Below, in pieces: positions 11,386-23,550 of a stretch of 64,000 bases of DNA. Under the pieces are notes generated by a model, which was not told the DNA's origin, did no database searches, and worked only from the letters and a program-made list of their open reading frames with translations. The first letter of the stretch is position 1; each line of letters opens with the position of its first letter. The stretch comes from Pampus argenteus (taxonomy: Eukaryota; Chordata; Actinopteri; Scombriformes; Stromateidae). The stretch is from contig CM072876.1 of the NCBI GenBank assembly GCA_036937835.1, positions 14,007,501 through 14,071,500 on the forward strand, in the 5' to 3' direction. Both the position numbers and the translations under genes were made by a program.

Positions 11386-14300
11386 AGTCCGGCCTCTCGC
11401 AGCTGTGGGTCTGACTGAATCCTTCCAGATACTGAGCTTCTACAGGCTTGTCTCCGAGCTTCTGTTTCCAGTTATCTTTCTACGTGTATAAGGCTCAGTA
11501 TTTGAACTCACACAACACAATGACCAAACAGATCCGACCCTAACAAGTATCGACCGGACCGAGCTGGCATGTCTGCGTACAGTTTCATTATTTGATTTCA
11601 TGGTGCCGAACAAAATCGGTTACAAAAAAAAAAAAAAAAGCTATTTGAGTGTAATATTTTTCTTTTTTTTTTTCAGGGGCTGAACAACAGCCATATTTAT
11701 AGTTTCAGATGACAAAGGAAAAGTGGTGTTTCTCAGGCGCTGCCGTTTTATCAACCAGGGGTCTAAACTGTCGTTTTGATACACTTTTTAAGACTATAAA
11801 CGCACAAATCAGGAATGTAATATTCTGCGCAACGCATCCTTTTCTTCCCATTTCTGTCCATTTTCAGTACAGGCCATCTAGTACAACGAAATGCGTCTCC
11901 TTAAGCCCAGTCCTGCACCACAAGTGGGCCACTTGCTCTGTATGATCGGACCTTAAATAGGTTCGGTGGTTAAAGGACACACAGGACAAGACACCGGTTT
12001 AGATTTAGCAACTTGTAATCTGTGTCATACAAACTGCGTCTTCACTGGTTTAATTTTAAGCATTCTGATCTTGACGAATTGTCTCCGCTGAAAGCTGCAC
12101 AATTTCTGCTTATTCTAAGTATCACAGTGGAGGTTAAAACATCATGAAACAAAATCATGTAATGTGATGAGTATGTTCGCACATAAATCAACAGGTAGTG
12201 TGTCCACCGAGCGCATCACCAGATGGCATTTCCATTTATTGTTTACATGAGCCATTTTTACTACCTCTGGACTTTGTAATAAGACGTTATTAGACGAGTT
12301 TCTTTGGAGATCCAAGAACAGTTCCTTCATTAGAAACTACAAAGACAAGTGCATTTCAAGAGAGACTTTTGCACTTTTACAATGTGCTAGAGTAGTTTTT
12401 ATTTCACCTTTTTATAGACGATCGGTGGTGAATTTTTCTCTTCGAAGCAAATTCCAAAACCTCTTCGTCGTCTTTGTAATATCTAAGAAAAACAGTCGAT
12501 GAGCAAAATGGCGAATGTGTTTGTTGTGCAATTTTTATTAGTGTATAATTACAGGGTGATCGGTGCCAAATGAAAAGGACGAATTTGTAATGTTTCTCAG
12601 GACCAAAATCAACAAGACCAAAATGTGTTTAATAAATGTCCTGTGGGTTAAAATTAGATGTGTTAGATGTGAGAAGAGATGTGCATTTATAGTTTTATTC
12701 CTTTTTTTTATTTTTTATTATCACTCCTTATTATGTACTGTAGGGTCAAATAAAACTTGCAGATCAGACACAATCACTTTAGTTAGTTTCCCTCTAAACT
12801 TATCACTCACGCCTCTTTTACTACTCCTTTTTTTTAATTGATCAAAATACCAGCTTGCTACGGAGACTCAAAGTGGTCAAAATTAATTAGATAAATGAAA
12901 CGCAGATAAAATGGTCAATAAAACAAAAAATTGTGAAATAATGATTTGACATGAAGCGACAGTCAATCACATAACTGGCTCTGTCCTGATTGTCTTGATT
13001 GACTGACTGGAAAATGTGGCATTCATGGGTAATTGGACAAAATTGTGAAATAAATCAGACCCTAGAAAAGAGACTATTTGAAATGAAAAAGTATTTAACA
13101 CTTTATAATCATTGCTGATTATATTTCATATTTGGTATGTTTATTTTTTTCATTTTGAACACTTTGGGTCTCTATAAATTTGGTAAGCGGCTGCAGCGAT
13201 TTAGACTTGACAGAAAAGGATGGTCTTTATATCAACCAGAAGCACCAACAATTTGTGTAATATCAAGCCTCTTCTACTGTTTTTATTACATATCAGGCCC
13301 TGGTGAGAGAAGCACAGTATCAACCTTTATAACGTTCCTGGTCTGCAGGTTTTATAAGACTCATTTCATGTTCACTGCTGTCGCATCCACTTGGGTAAAT
13401 CTAATAAATTCAGGTTCTTTTAAGTTTTCATTTGAAATGTCTGTAAGAGATCATCCACTTGCCGTGTGACTGTCCTCTCAAACGGCATTAACGGCACCGA
13501 TGGATCGTTTGTTGAAATCTAGGAAACTGAACTTGAAACTATCAATGATCTTAAACTGTATCCTAATTATGAATGTCTCTTAAAAAAAAGTATAGCCTGG
13601 CAAAGATCAGTCGTGTGAAACGTAATCATCAGAACACAAGTAACGAGTTAAATGCCGCATTAGCCTGTTTTTGAGAGGAGAAAATAGTCCGAAAAAAAGT
13701 TCTGGAAATGATAAATAACGACTTGAGGAAGAAACATGCTGCTTGCACCGCTGTTCATTTTGGAAATGTAAGATTTATCCTGCTGTTGCGCTGACTGTGC
13801 GCTGCTCTATGAATGACTTTCAGATGAATTCTTAAACACAAATGCAGATTATAAATCGCCAATACCTCGAGCTGTTCACACTTTGTTCCATGTCTGTGGA
13901 CTCGTGGAATGCCTGCATGATGTGGTAAAAGTGCGTCATTACTGTCTTTTGTATAGGAAATAACACATTCCTAAAAAACAAAACCCCAGAGGTTTCTCTT
14001 TGCTGTGGAATACACTGAGGAATAAAATCTCTACACTTGAAGCCTTGAATCTGCTTTTTTTTGAGTGTTTTCTTTAGTGACTTTAGAAATTGGAACACTT
14101 GAAATTACATATAATTGCATGTACTGTATTTGTTAGTGTGCAGCTGAGATCTTATATTTGTCACATTACAGTGTAGAAAAACAAACCTTGTCCTGAAAAT
14201 AATGAACCTAATTGTTGAGACAGCCAATAAAAAAACTGATCTAGCTATGTGTTAATTGAGACCCATTGAAATAAGGGATGAGGATATAATTTAGAATGAA

Positions 14301-14639
14301 TATGCTACTCTCCATTATATTTAACTCGGTCATCACTTGACTGTATATGCTGTAAAGTCATGGTTCAATGTAAAGACTATTGACACACCATATTCAACAG
14401 ACAATGACATTCATGAATACTTATTACATCTTTGCTATTTGTTTTTTCTTTGTAGTTACATTTTGTAGTCTCTTTGTGTATTTCTGGCTCCTTCAACCAA
14501 TGAATTTTTCTCTTAATATGTTACAGTGAGGTTAAATTCAGTTTGCTGTCTTAATTTGCAAATAAGAGCAAAAGAATCTCATTTGGGAAGCTGGAATTTA
14601 AATGTTTGACACGTTTGCTTAAAATGATTAATTGGTCCT

Positions 14640-15390
14640 ACAGATCCTTAACTTAAGTAACAGAAAAGTAAAAAGTCCTGCATGAAAAATATTACTTAAG
14701 TAAAAGTACATAAGTACTAGCAGCAAAATGTACTAATGTACTGCAGTAACAGCAGTGTTTTGTTCCCTCTGACTGATATAATATTATATATGACATCATT
14801 AGATTATTAATACTGAGGCATCAGTGTTAGAGCAGCATGTTACTGTTGTAGCTGCTGCAGGTGGAGCTAGTTTCAAATACGTTATATACAGTTAGATAGT
14901 TTAATCTAGTGGTTTTTAACCTAGGGGTCGGGCCCCTCCAAATGGTCACCAGATAAATCTGAGAGGTCATGAGATGATTAATAAGAGAGAAAAGAAGAAA
15001 AAAAACAAAGCTCTGATACACAAAACTGTTTTCAGTTTTTTTTACAATCTTTACAGTCAATTGATGGTAAAATATTGGATCATTTATTGAAAAATCACTA
15101 TTTGTTGGAGCTGTTAATAACTCATAGGCATCTGAAAAGGCTCCCCATGTCTGGTTTCATAAACTGGTTTCATAAACTGGTTTCATAAACTGGTTTCACA
15201 TGTGTTGTATTTTAAAAGCTTCTTATATTATCCATTGTGTCGAATATTCACCCGAAAAGTAACTAAAGCTGTAAATTAATGTAGTGGAGTAAAAAAGTAG
15301 CATAAAATAGCATAACATGTAAAGAAGAAATACGAGTTCATCAACATTGTACTTAATAACAGCACCTGACTAAATATACTTTACACAACT
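14640..15390. mobile_element. AAAGTAC-rich dispersed element, interrupted by a hAT-like fragment
   Basis: The left part (14640-14800) has TTACTTAAGTAAAAGTAC and CCCTCTGACTGATATAATAT. This same text recurs at 30700-30850, so it is a dispersed repeat. The right part (15260-15390) resumes the same style. Between them, from about 14907, AGTGGTTTTTAACCTAGGGG followed by TCGGGCCCCTCC resembles the end of a hAT (Charlie-type) element. The layout suggests nested insertion. No transposase reading frame is present. Confidence 0.55.
15151..15198. repeat. 13-bp minisatellite
   Basis: The unit CTGGTTTCATAAA is repeated 3 to 4 times without interruption. Confidence 0.9.
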
Positions 15391-15479
15391 ACCAAATGAT
15401 TGTTAGTTGTTTTGTTTTTTCTTTTCTTTTCTGTTTTTTTTTTCTTTTTTTTTTTTTAATTACGAGGTTTCCCTCAGCA

Positions 15480-15773
15480 CGTGAACGCAACATAAATCGT
15501 TGACAGCCAATGCCGGGGGTCCTGTGACGTCAGGGGGTGGAAGAAAACAGCGGAGCAGGAATCAAAACAAGAGACGGACACGCCTTCGTCCTGAAAGGTT
15601 ATAGCAGCTTTATTCCTCATGACTGCTGCTGTCAGAGCAGCACAGCAGCAGGCCCGCCGTCCACAAGCAGGCAGAAAACAACAAACTGCACAAATGGAGT
15701 CCACGGACATCTCACACAGCGTAGACAGCAGTCGTTGATAAGAGGCCGAAAAAAACAACAACACTCCTGTAAA
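15480..15773 (+). promoter_or_regulatory. Probable heca promoter and 5' UTR
   Basis: Upstream of the heca ATG are a CCAAT box (AGCCAAT, 15505-15511) and a full CRE (TGACGTCA, 15525-15532) 20 bp apart, followed by CpG-richer sequence. This is a typical start-site arrangement, but the exact TSS is unknown. Confidence 0.5.
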
Positions 15774-18700
15774 ATGCCAAACCAGAAGAACAACAAGGGA
15801 AAGAAAAGCAAGCGCACCAACAGTAGCGGAGATGAGCAGGAAAATGGAGCCTGTGCGGCCGCAACAGGAGGCGCAGCGGCGGCGGCGGCGGCGGCGGCTG
15901 CAGCACCCCGAAACGACCGCTCGAGTGGTAAGAGAGGAAACCGACGGATGTAGAAGTTTGGTGATGCTGCCTTCCTGCGAGGGGAAGCTCTACCTTGTCC
16001 GGGTGACTGTGACATACAAGCGCTGCGACGGTGCAAACGTTTCCACTTCTTATTTATGTGCAGAGCAAGCAAGCCAAACTTCCATTAAAGATGACGGCAG
16101 ATTAATGGTTCACAGGTTATCGGCGACATTGGTCAATCACGACTTAAGGCCTTCTGTGTTATTATCATTATTATTATGATTATGATTATAATTGGTTGTC
16201 TGCCCTGAGGTCCTTAAAGCGTGTGGCTGCTTCACACTGATTTCTAAGAGCTGCTGCGGTGTGTTTCTGGTTCATAGTAGGATTCAGCAAATAGACTGAA
16301 ATGTCCTCATAAAGCAGGTTGTTGCTCGGTGTGTCGGACGTGAGCAGAAGTGGAGAGCTGCTGTCGTTGTGCCGTAAATCGGCTTGTAACCAGTGAGCAC
16401 GACATATTTAAATTGACTGATTTATTAATGGGGTTTGGCATTATCCTCTTGCTGCTCCTGAATAAAAACAAAGATAATATCACCTATATGAATATAATAT
16501 GGCCCGTTATGAGATGTTAGTGTAGTAATGTCACAGTATCATCACATGCACATGACTGATTAGGTGTGTTTAGTATTATGCAGGCCTCAGCTGTGTGTTC
16601 CTGGCGCGCACCTTGTCCACATAGTGTGTGGTGTTTGTGGCCTTCTCTTCAGTGGTAATACTGACACCTCGCCGCTTGTGTGCGCACTCAAGTCCAACTT
16701 CATCCCATACAGACTTAAAATAGCTTGGAGAAAGTCGCCTCTTACTTTGGAAAACCATCTCACCCCATATATGTCAATTCATCTATTTTTTCTTCTTGAG
16801 GTCTATTATTACTTCGTAATGAGACTTTATGATGTACATGTGTTATATTATTACTGTTATATTATTACTGTTGAATTCAAACAGGGTGTCTGACATAATG
16901 TACAGCGATAAACAAATAATCCTGAATAAGTGTATTTATATTTATGTTTTCAGAATGGTTAAAATATCCTTCTGAAGTGTAGCTGAAACTGTTAAATTAA
17001 TCTAATAACAGCTGGTCATACAAAACAAGCTATTTTAACATATTGGGCCTTTTTCTTTTTTCAATGTTATCAGACTGATCAACAATTAATCAATAACTGA
17101 GTTGATAAGAGGAATCAGACGTGCTTCTTTCTCCTGCACTAGCTTCAGTCAGATGCTCTGCCTTCAAAATAAAAAAACAAAACAAAAACAATATTCTCAA
17201 GAACAAAGTCTGGAAAAAGGCGACAAAACACTTCACGAATTGATCTTTCGGATGCATTTATTAATCTATAGGCTGACAATTAAGCAATTATTAATCGGTT
17301 AATCAAGGAAATAGTGAGGAGATAATTCAGTAGTTTAAGTAGCCTTAAAGGACAGGTTCACAATTTTTCACAAGTTATTCTTAAAGCAACAGTCACGAGC
17401 CTGAATGAACATGTGTAAGTACGCAGTGCAAGTGATGGGGGGCCAAAATCCACAGTCCTCCTTCTGTGCAGAAAAAGTATCTAATATGAAGCTTCAGCAT
17501 CCAAATGAGTCAAATCAAGCAGACATATTTTAACTTCATATCCACCTGATACTTTAAAACGTGAACACAAAAGCGTGAACCTATCCCGTAAAATGGCTAA
17601 GATAAAAATAATATCTGGTGATTTAGAAAGAGACAAAAATGCTGACAGTGTCCCGGAAAAGAAATGAGGAAACTATCCCCCTACACACACACACACACAC
17701 ACCCACAATGTGTTATCATGAGCTACTCCTTGTAGAGAGACTCTGTGCCCACATTCTTTTGATTCACATCCAGACTCCACAAGTATTGGCAGAGCATGAA
17801 TAGAGCTGCTCACAGGCTTTCGGGTGGCCTGGTTTAATTAAATCCTTTTTTTTTTCTTTTTTTTATTATAAAACATTTGCATTTATTGTTATGTGATGCA
17901 GATGATGCTGCGAGTGTAATATGCGATGGAGAGACATCTTTAATTGTTGTCCATTTAAATCAGTGCTTTGTAGTGATAGCGAATTAGTTTGTGCTGAAAT
18001 GAATAGACCAGTGTAAACAATTTGAATTTAAAACTTTTTTTTTTGTTAAATATTACAAGTACAACGAAATAAATCATGTCTTTTTGATGTGTTTTGATGA
18101 GAAGACATCGTCCTTGTCTTTACTCATCCAGAGGTCCAGTGTGCGACCCCTCTCGGCTGCAGCTTGGCCCGACCTATTGACCTTGAGAAGGACGACTACC
18201 AGCGGGTCCTCTGCAACAACGAGCTCTGCCCTTACGGGAACTGGATGCATCTACAGTGTTTCTACGAGTGGGAAAGCTCCATTCTCGTCCAGTTCAACTG
18301 CATCGGCCGTGCGCGCTCCTGGAACGAGAAGCAGTGCCGCCAGAACATGTGGACCAAGAAGGGCTACGACCTGGCCTTCAGGTTCTGCTCCTGCCGCTGC
18401 GGCCAAGGCCACCTGAAGAAAGACACCGACTGGTATCAGGTGAAGCGTATGCAGGACGAGCGCAAGAAGAAGCCATCTGAGAGGAGCATGGGTAGGACAG
18501 GGGCCAGTGGAGGGGCTCCAGGACCTGGGGATGGCTTTTTTGAGGAGCCTAAGAAAAGCAAACCGCTTGCAGCAGCAGCAGGAGGAGCAGGAGGTGGAGG
18601 TAAACTAGCTCACAGAGCGTCTAGTCAGGAGCTACCTCGCAGACAATCAGTGGACCGTCAGAACTCTATAGAGAGAGGAGCAGCAGGGGGACACGCGTCA

Positions 18701-20756
18701 GGAGGAGCCTTTTCTCTGGGGCCTTCGCAGAAGTCTCCGTGTGATTCCCCGGCACAGTCTCCTCCGACCGGCTTCTCCTTCTCTCCTACTGCTGTCCTCG
18801 CAGCAGGAGGTGGAGCAGCAGGTTTTCGGGGTTCCCGTCAGCTGGGAGAGTTCCTCAAATCGGCGGTCCACATGGACACACAGAGGAAACACCTTTTAGT
18901 CGGAGGAGCCCTCAGCAGGAGTGGTGGCTGCTCGATGGGAGTGTCCGGCGGTGGGCCTGATGGTCCCCATGGGTCTGTTCTCCCCCTGCCGCTGTCCTTC
19001 GCTCTCCCGCTTCACCACCGGCTCACCTCCGGCAACGTGGGTGACGGCACCCACTCTCACCCGGTGCAGTTCCTGAGGAGGCTGGACCTCTCGGAGCTCC
19101 TCACTCACGTCCCTCGACATAAACTCAACACCTACCATGTCCGCATGGAGGACGATGCCCAGGCAGGCCAGGGTGAAGAGCTGCGCAGGTAGGGCTCCTG
19201 ACACATCTGTTGGTTTTTAATTCTCTGCTCTAAGATGTTGTCGTTGTTCTTCTTCTCCTGATTGTCACTTATCTGATAAACACGTAGCTGAATATAGATA
19301 TATAAAGGTGCAAAGAAACTCCAAAGATATTTCGTTTACTATCATGTATGACCGTCTGAGAAGCTGCAACCGGCAAATGTTTAGCCTTTGTGCCTAAAAA
19401 TTAAAATGAGTATGTGATTATCAAAATAGTTGCAGATTAATTTCGGTTCCAGCTCCAAATGGAAAGCAGCCCTAGTCTTTGGATTGACTCTTTAGATTCA
19501 CTTACTCGACTTTAAAGCTACAGCTACAACTAATTATTGTTGTCATTACTGATTAATCTGTTATTTTCTTTGAATGATCCGTCCAACAGACATCATCAAA
19601 CGGCTTGTCTTGTCCCAACCACAACTCAAAGATATAAAGAAACCAACAAAATCTGCACAGTTAAAGATGTTGGAACCGCAGATGATTTTTTGGGGGGGCT
19701 TTTTTTTTTCATGTCACATAAAAGATTCACTGCAGGGGAACTTGTTTCATATTGCGTCCATGTCGTCCCGTTGTAGATTTATCCTGTCAGCTCTCAGTGC
19801 GAGCCAGAGAAACGTGGTCAACTGTGCGCTGTGCCACCGGGCGCTGCCTGTGTTTGAACAGTTTCCTCTGGTGGACGGGACACTGTTCCTCAGCCCCTCG
19901 CGCCACGATGAGATCGAGTACGACGTCCCCTGCCACCTGCAAGGTCAGACCTGGTCACGAGCTCCTGTCATCACCCGACATAGTTCGAATATTAGAACAG
20001 TAAGATTCATCAAGACGATTGTTGAAAGCACATTTGAAGGGGATCTTTTAATAATCAATATGAGGACGAATGATTACAGTGAGCAAAACCTCTTTCAGTG
20101 TTCACCTCACTGTTATTTTAAGACGGTGTTGAAGAATCGTGAACCTGTTAAGGCTCTAGTTGGGTAAATAAGATCCAAACATCGCTTTTGACACAGTAAT
20201 TCAAACAGAAGTTGTTTGCTGCCGAGACGGCTTTAATTCGGCTGCTCTCATCTATATATACGAACAGATTCAGATTTACTACACTGTTATTCAGTCAATT
20301 TAACACCTAATTATATTTCTTCATTTCCAACAGGGAGGTTAATGCACCTCTATGCCATCTGTGTGGACTGTCTAGAAGGCGTCCACAAGATCGTCTGCAT
20401 CAAGTGCAAGTCGCGCTGGGACGGGAGCTGGCACCAACTGGGCACCATGTACACCTACGACATACTGGCTGCTTCACCGTGTTGCCAGGTACAAAACACC
20501 GATCGCTGTTGCTACTTTCCGATGTGATCGACACTGATATCGGAGTTTGTTTAACGGACCTGCGTCCCCTCTCGTCCCTGTGTGTCCTCAGGCTCGTCTC
20601 AACTGTAAGCACTGCGGGAAGCCGGTGGTGGATGTTCGAGTAGGAATGCAGTATTTCTCCGAGTACAGCAACGTCCAGCAGTGCCCTCACTGCGGCAACC
20701 TGGACTATCACTTTGTTAAACCCTTCTCCTCCTACAAAGTACTCGAGGCTTATTGA
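15774..20756 (+). CDS. heca: HECA (headcase homologue), complete
   Basis: Exons 15774-15927, 18132-19188, 19777-19943, 20334-20488 and 20592-20756 join in frame to give 565 residues; human HECA is 543. Exon 1 encodes MPNQKNNKGKKSKRTNSSGD and a poly-alanine tract of eleven Ala from a GGC/GCG run. Exon 2 has the conserved Cys/His-rich headcase N-terminal domain (CATPLGCSLARPIDLEKDDY, MHLQCFYEWESSILVQFN, FRFCSCRCGQGHLKKDTD) and then a long low-complexity Gly/Ser/Ala region. Its 3' part and exons 3-5 hold the conserved C-terminal region (VQFLRRLDLSELLTHVPRHK, NCALCHRALPVFEQFPLVDG, CPHCGNLDYHFVKPF) with several Cys pairs likely to bind zinc. Headcase proteins are cytoplasmic growth regulators, shown in flies to act with Unkempt in mTOR signalling. 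The low-complexity segment is longer and more Gly-rich than in mammals. Function here is inferred from homology. Confidence 0.96.
15870..15900. repeat. GGC triplet run coding poly-alanine in heca
   Basis: Uninterrupted CGG/GGC triplets in frame with the heca start codon encode the alanine tract. A length polymorphism is likely. Confidence 0.9.
17683..17702. repeat. (CA)n microsatellite
   Basis: About ten CA units within heca intron 1. Confidence 0.9.
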
Positions 20757-21125
20757 CAAATGTTGTCCATGCATGCTAGTTAAGCTGCTTTTGTTCTTTT
20801 TTTTTTTTTTTTTTCTAACACAATCTAGGAAAGATTTTATTTTTCTGGGCCTTAAGGTGGTTTTCAAGTTCTCTCTTCTGCGGTTTCTTTTTGTATGTAT
20901 AGAAAGAGTATTAAGAAAAATAAGAAAAAAAAAACAAAAGACAAAGTTCCAAGACAGTATCTCTGCTGATCCAGAAAAGTGTTGATAAAATGTGGAACCG
21001 ACACTGCAGTCAAGCAAACACATTTATCTGTGACAAGTGAATGTATCTGTACGCCAAAATTGTTTTTATTTTTTACCAAAAAAAAAAAAAAAGAAAATCT
21101 TGAATAAAGCAGAGAAAGAGACACG
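20757..21125 (+). terminator. heca 3' UTR with polyadenylation signal
   Basis: The sequence after the heca stop is rich in T and A runs. It contains an AATAAA hexamer at 21103-21108, followed by a GT-rich stretch (GTTGCTGTTGGTTTGATG), as expected for a cleavage site. Confidence 0.6.
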
Positions 21126-21484
21126 TTGCTGTTGGTTTGATGTTGTTCTCATGTTCTGGGCATTGATTCAAAATGAGCATGAATCATCATTGGTCTAATC
21201 AATGATGATGACTTTCCCTCCCTGATAATCAGCATCGTCGTTCCATGAAATCCACATTTCTTGCATCTTCACATTAACCTGCCAGAGCTTTCTCTGTGTG
21301 TGTCTGTGTGCTCCAATGCATTTTGGTACCAAAACTCTGTTATGTGGGGGCACACCTCCCGTCTTGGACCAAACATCTGCTCACTACTGTTATTCCATTT
21401 ATAGACAACTGAGAAGTTAAAGGAAAAAGTTTACAGCTATGTTATGATGATACTTGTACTTAAAATGTGATCTATTTGAACTAG

Positions 21485-21810
21485 AAACGCCCCTGAAGTC
21501 GGATTTCTGAAAGTCAGAAAATAATTCAGCAAAATCCAACATGGCTTCCGGGCGTAAACAGTGTGAAAGCTGTAGTATTATACTGTTTATTAGCACTGCT
21601 GTCTTCTTTGTGTCTCAGTTCAGTTGTACACAGTACTGTCCAACGTCTACCTCTGGACATATTGCGACAGTGTGTTTGTATGCGCAAAAACACAGCGTAA
21701 TACGTTGTTATCAACTGGTATTGCTAACAATGGCTAACCTGGGTAAAACTAGGTTTTCCGACTTGTGCTGGAAACCGGATGTGATGTCATTTCCAGCTCC
21801 AAATGTCTGA
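21485..21810. mobile_element. Possible short non-autonomous element
   Basis: AAGTCGGA near 21496 is matched by its inverse TCCGACTT near 21757, within a segment whose wording (AACATGGCTTCCGGGCG, GGAAACCGGATGTGATGTCA) resembles a dispersed fish repeat. The 89-codon open frame inside it (21541) looks incidental. Confidence 0.35.
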
Positions 21811-21828
21811 AATGTAAAGCTGCATTAG

Positions 21829-22500
21829 GCACAGCTGTACTTTGAGCTAGATGCTAACATCAGCCTGCTAACATGTTCATGGTGACAATATTAGCATCAT
21901 GAAGTTTAGCAGGCACAGCTGTACCTTGAGCTAGATGCTAACGTCAGCCTGCTAACATGTCCATGGTGACAATATTAGCATCATGAAGTTTAGCAGGCAC
22001 AGCTGTACCTTGAGCTAGATGCTAACGTCAGCCTGCTAACATGTTCATGGTGACAATATTAGCATCATGAAGTTTAGCAGGCACAGCTGTACCTTGAGCT
22101 AGATGCTAACGTCAGCCTGCTAACATGTCCATGGTGACAATATTAGCATCATGAAGTTTAGCAGGCACAGCTGTACCTTGAGCTAGATGCTAACGTCAGC
22201 CTGCTAACATGTCCATGGTGACAATATTAGCATCATGAAGTTTAGCAGGCACAGCTGTACCTTGAGCTAGATGCTAACATCAGCCTGCTAACATGTTCAT
22301 GGTGACAATATTAGCATCATGAAGTTTAGCAGGCACAGCTGTACCTTGAGCTAGATGCTAACGTCAGCCTGCTAACATGTCCATGGTGACAATATTAGCA
22401 TCATGAAGTTTAGCAGGCACAGCTGTACCTTGAGCTAGATGCTAACGTCAGCCTGCTAACATGTTCATGGTGACAATATTAGCATCATGAAGTTTAGCAG
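21829..22500. repeat. Satellite: exactly eight copies of an 84-bp unit
   Basis: Units start at 21829, 21913, 21997, 22081, 22165, 22249, 22333 and 22417, with no indels between copies. Each contains GAGCTAGATGCTAAC, CAGCCTGCTAACATG, CATGGTGACAATATTAGC and ATCATGAAGTTTAGCAG. Copies differ at only a few positions (ACATCAG or ACGTCAG; GTTCATGG or GTCCATGG). The array ends at a related but diverged GCTAAC-rich flank (22501-22560). Confidence 0.98.
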
Positions 22501-22560
22501 GAATAACGTTCATCATATGAGTGTGTTAGCATGCTAACGTTTGCTAATTATTATCATTTG

Positions 22561-23534
22561 TATCATTAAACACAAACTACAGCTGAGGCTGATGGGAGTG
22601 TCATTATTGTAGTTCTACAAGTATTTGGTCATAAACCGTTTAACATTGGACAAATTGACATTTTGACCTGAAAATGGCGACTGGATTGAACGTGAAGGCA
22701 TCACCAGGGACATTCAATGTCTGGTCCAAATTTTTATGGCATTTCAACCAAGAAATTTCACTAAAACAATGTAAAAGTCAACTTGCTGGTGTCACGAGAG
22801 GAAAAGTCAGAGAATCACCAAACTCATTAGGCTTCATCCTCTCGTGAATGTCTGTACAAATACTTCCATACAGGTGCACAGCATGACAGAATTGAGTAAT
22901 CAACATCTTAACATGCATACTGAAGAAGAGAATAAAAGATCTGAGTGACTTTATCCTACAATATGAGTGAAAATGTATTTTTATTTCCTGACAGGAAGAT
23001 GATGATGATGATGCCTCCGTCCATGGGGCACGAGGGCTCACTGAATGGTTTGTATGAAAAACGATGTGAATCCTTTGCTATGGCCTTCAGAGGCACCGGA
23101 TTTCAACAAACACTAAATGAGGGAATATCTTTTGTAAGATCCTCCGGTTGAGGTTCATAGAATAAGCAATACCGCAGCTTTTTCTTGTCACCCGCTTGTA
23201 TGTTTGAGGCTTTAGCATTAAAGCTTAATGTTAGGCATGTAATGGCTTTAATCATGCTCAAGATAAGCCTCTCAGCAATGAATGTACGAGTCTTCCAGAA
23301 TTCAATCTTTATTCCTCCGAATCATGGCCTGCACAAATCAAATCCTCAGTCTGTTGTTACCTAAAGTACTACAGCAACTAGCAAGCCAGTTATTTATGTT
23401 GGCTAATAATATGAGAACCAACTCGTACCAAAGAAAACCCTGCTTCCTTTGAAGAACCTGGCCCACAAGGATTTTACACCAAACCTGTGACATTTAGGTA
23501 CAGACATCAGCTTGTTTTTGTGGGAAAAAAAAAA
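22561..23534. other. Intergenic DNA between satellite and mtif3
   Basis: No recognisable gene or repeat structure. It contains only short chance open frames with no homologue I recognise. Confidence 0.5.
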
Positions 23535-23535
23535 C

Positions 23536-23541
23536 TTTATT
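23536..23541 (-). terminator. mtif3 polyadenylation hexamer
   Basis: On the minus strand AATAAA begins only about 10 bases after the mtif3 stop codon and is followed by a T run. If used, the 3' UTR would be extremely short. Confidence 0.5.
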
Positions 23542-23550
23542 TCCATCAGC

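Larger units (their letters stand above)
11386..15470. other. abracl 3' UTR followed by gene-free DNA
   Basis: AT-rich sequence with no exon that I can recognise. The first part is probably abracl 3' UTR. The distal part (14640-15390) is repeat-derived and is described separately. Confidence 0.5.

Noticed and set aside
18084..18416. Alternative frame over heca exon 2
   Set aside because: Low-complexity Ser/Thr/Ala product from a shifted frame; the heca frame is conserved and spliced.
21541..21810. 89-codon open frame starting MASGRKQCESCS
   Set aside because: It lies in a repeat-like segment with inverted ends, has no splice partners and no protein family I recognise. Treated as chance within a dispersed element.
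21829..22500. CRISPR-like regular array
   Set aside because: The period is 84 bp with near-identical units and no variable spacers. It is a satellite in a vertebrate genome.
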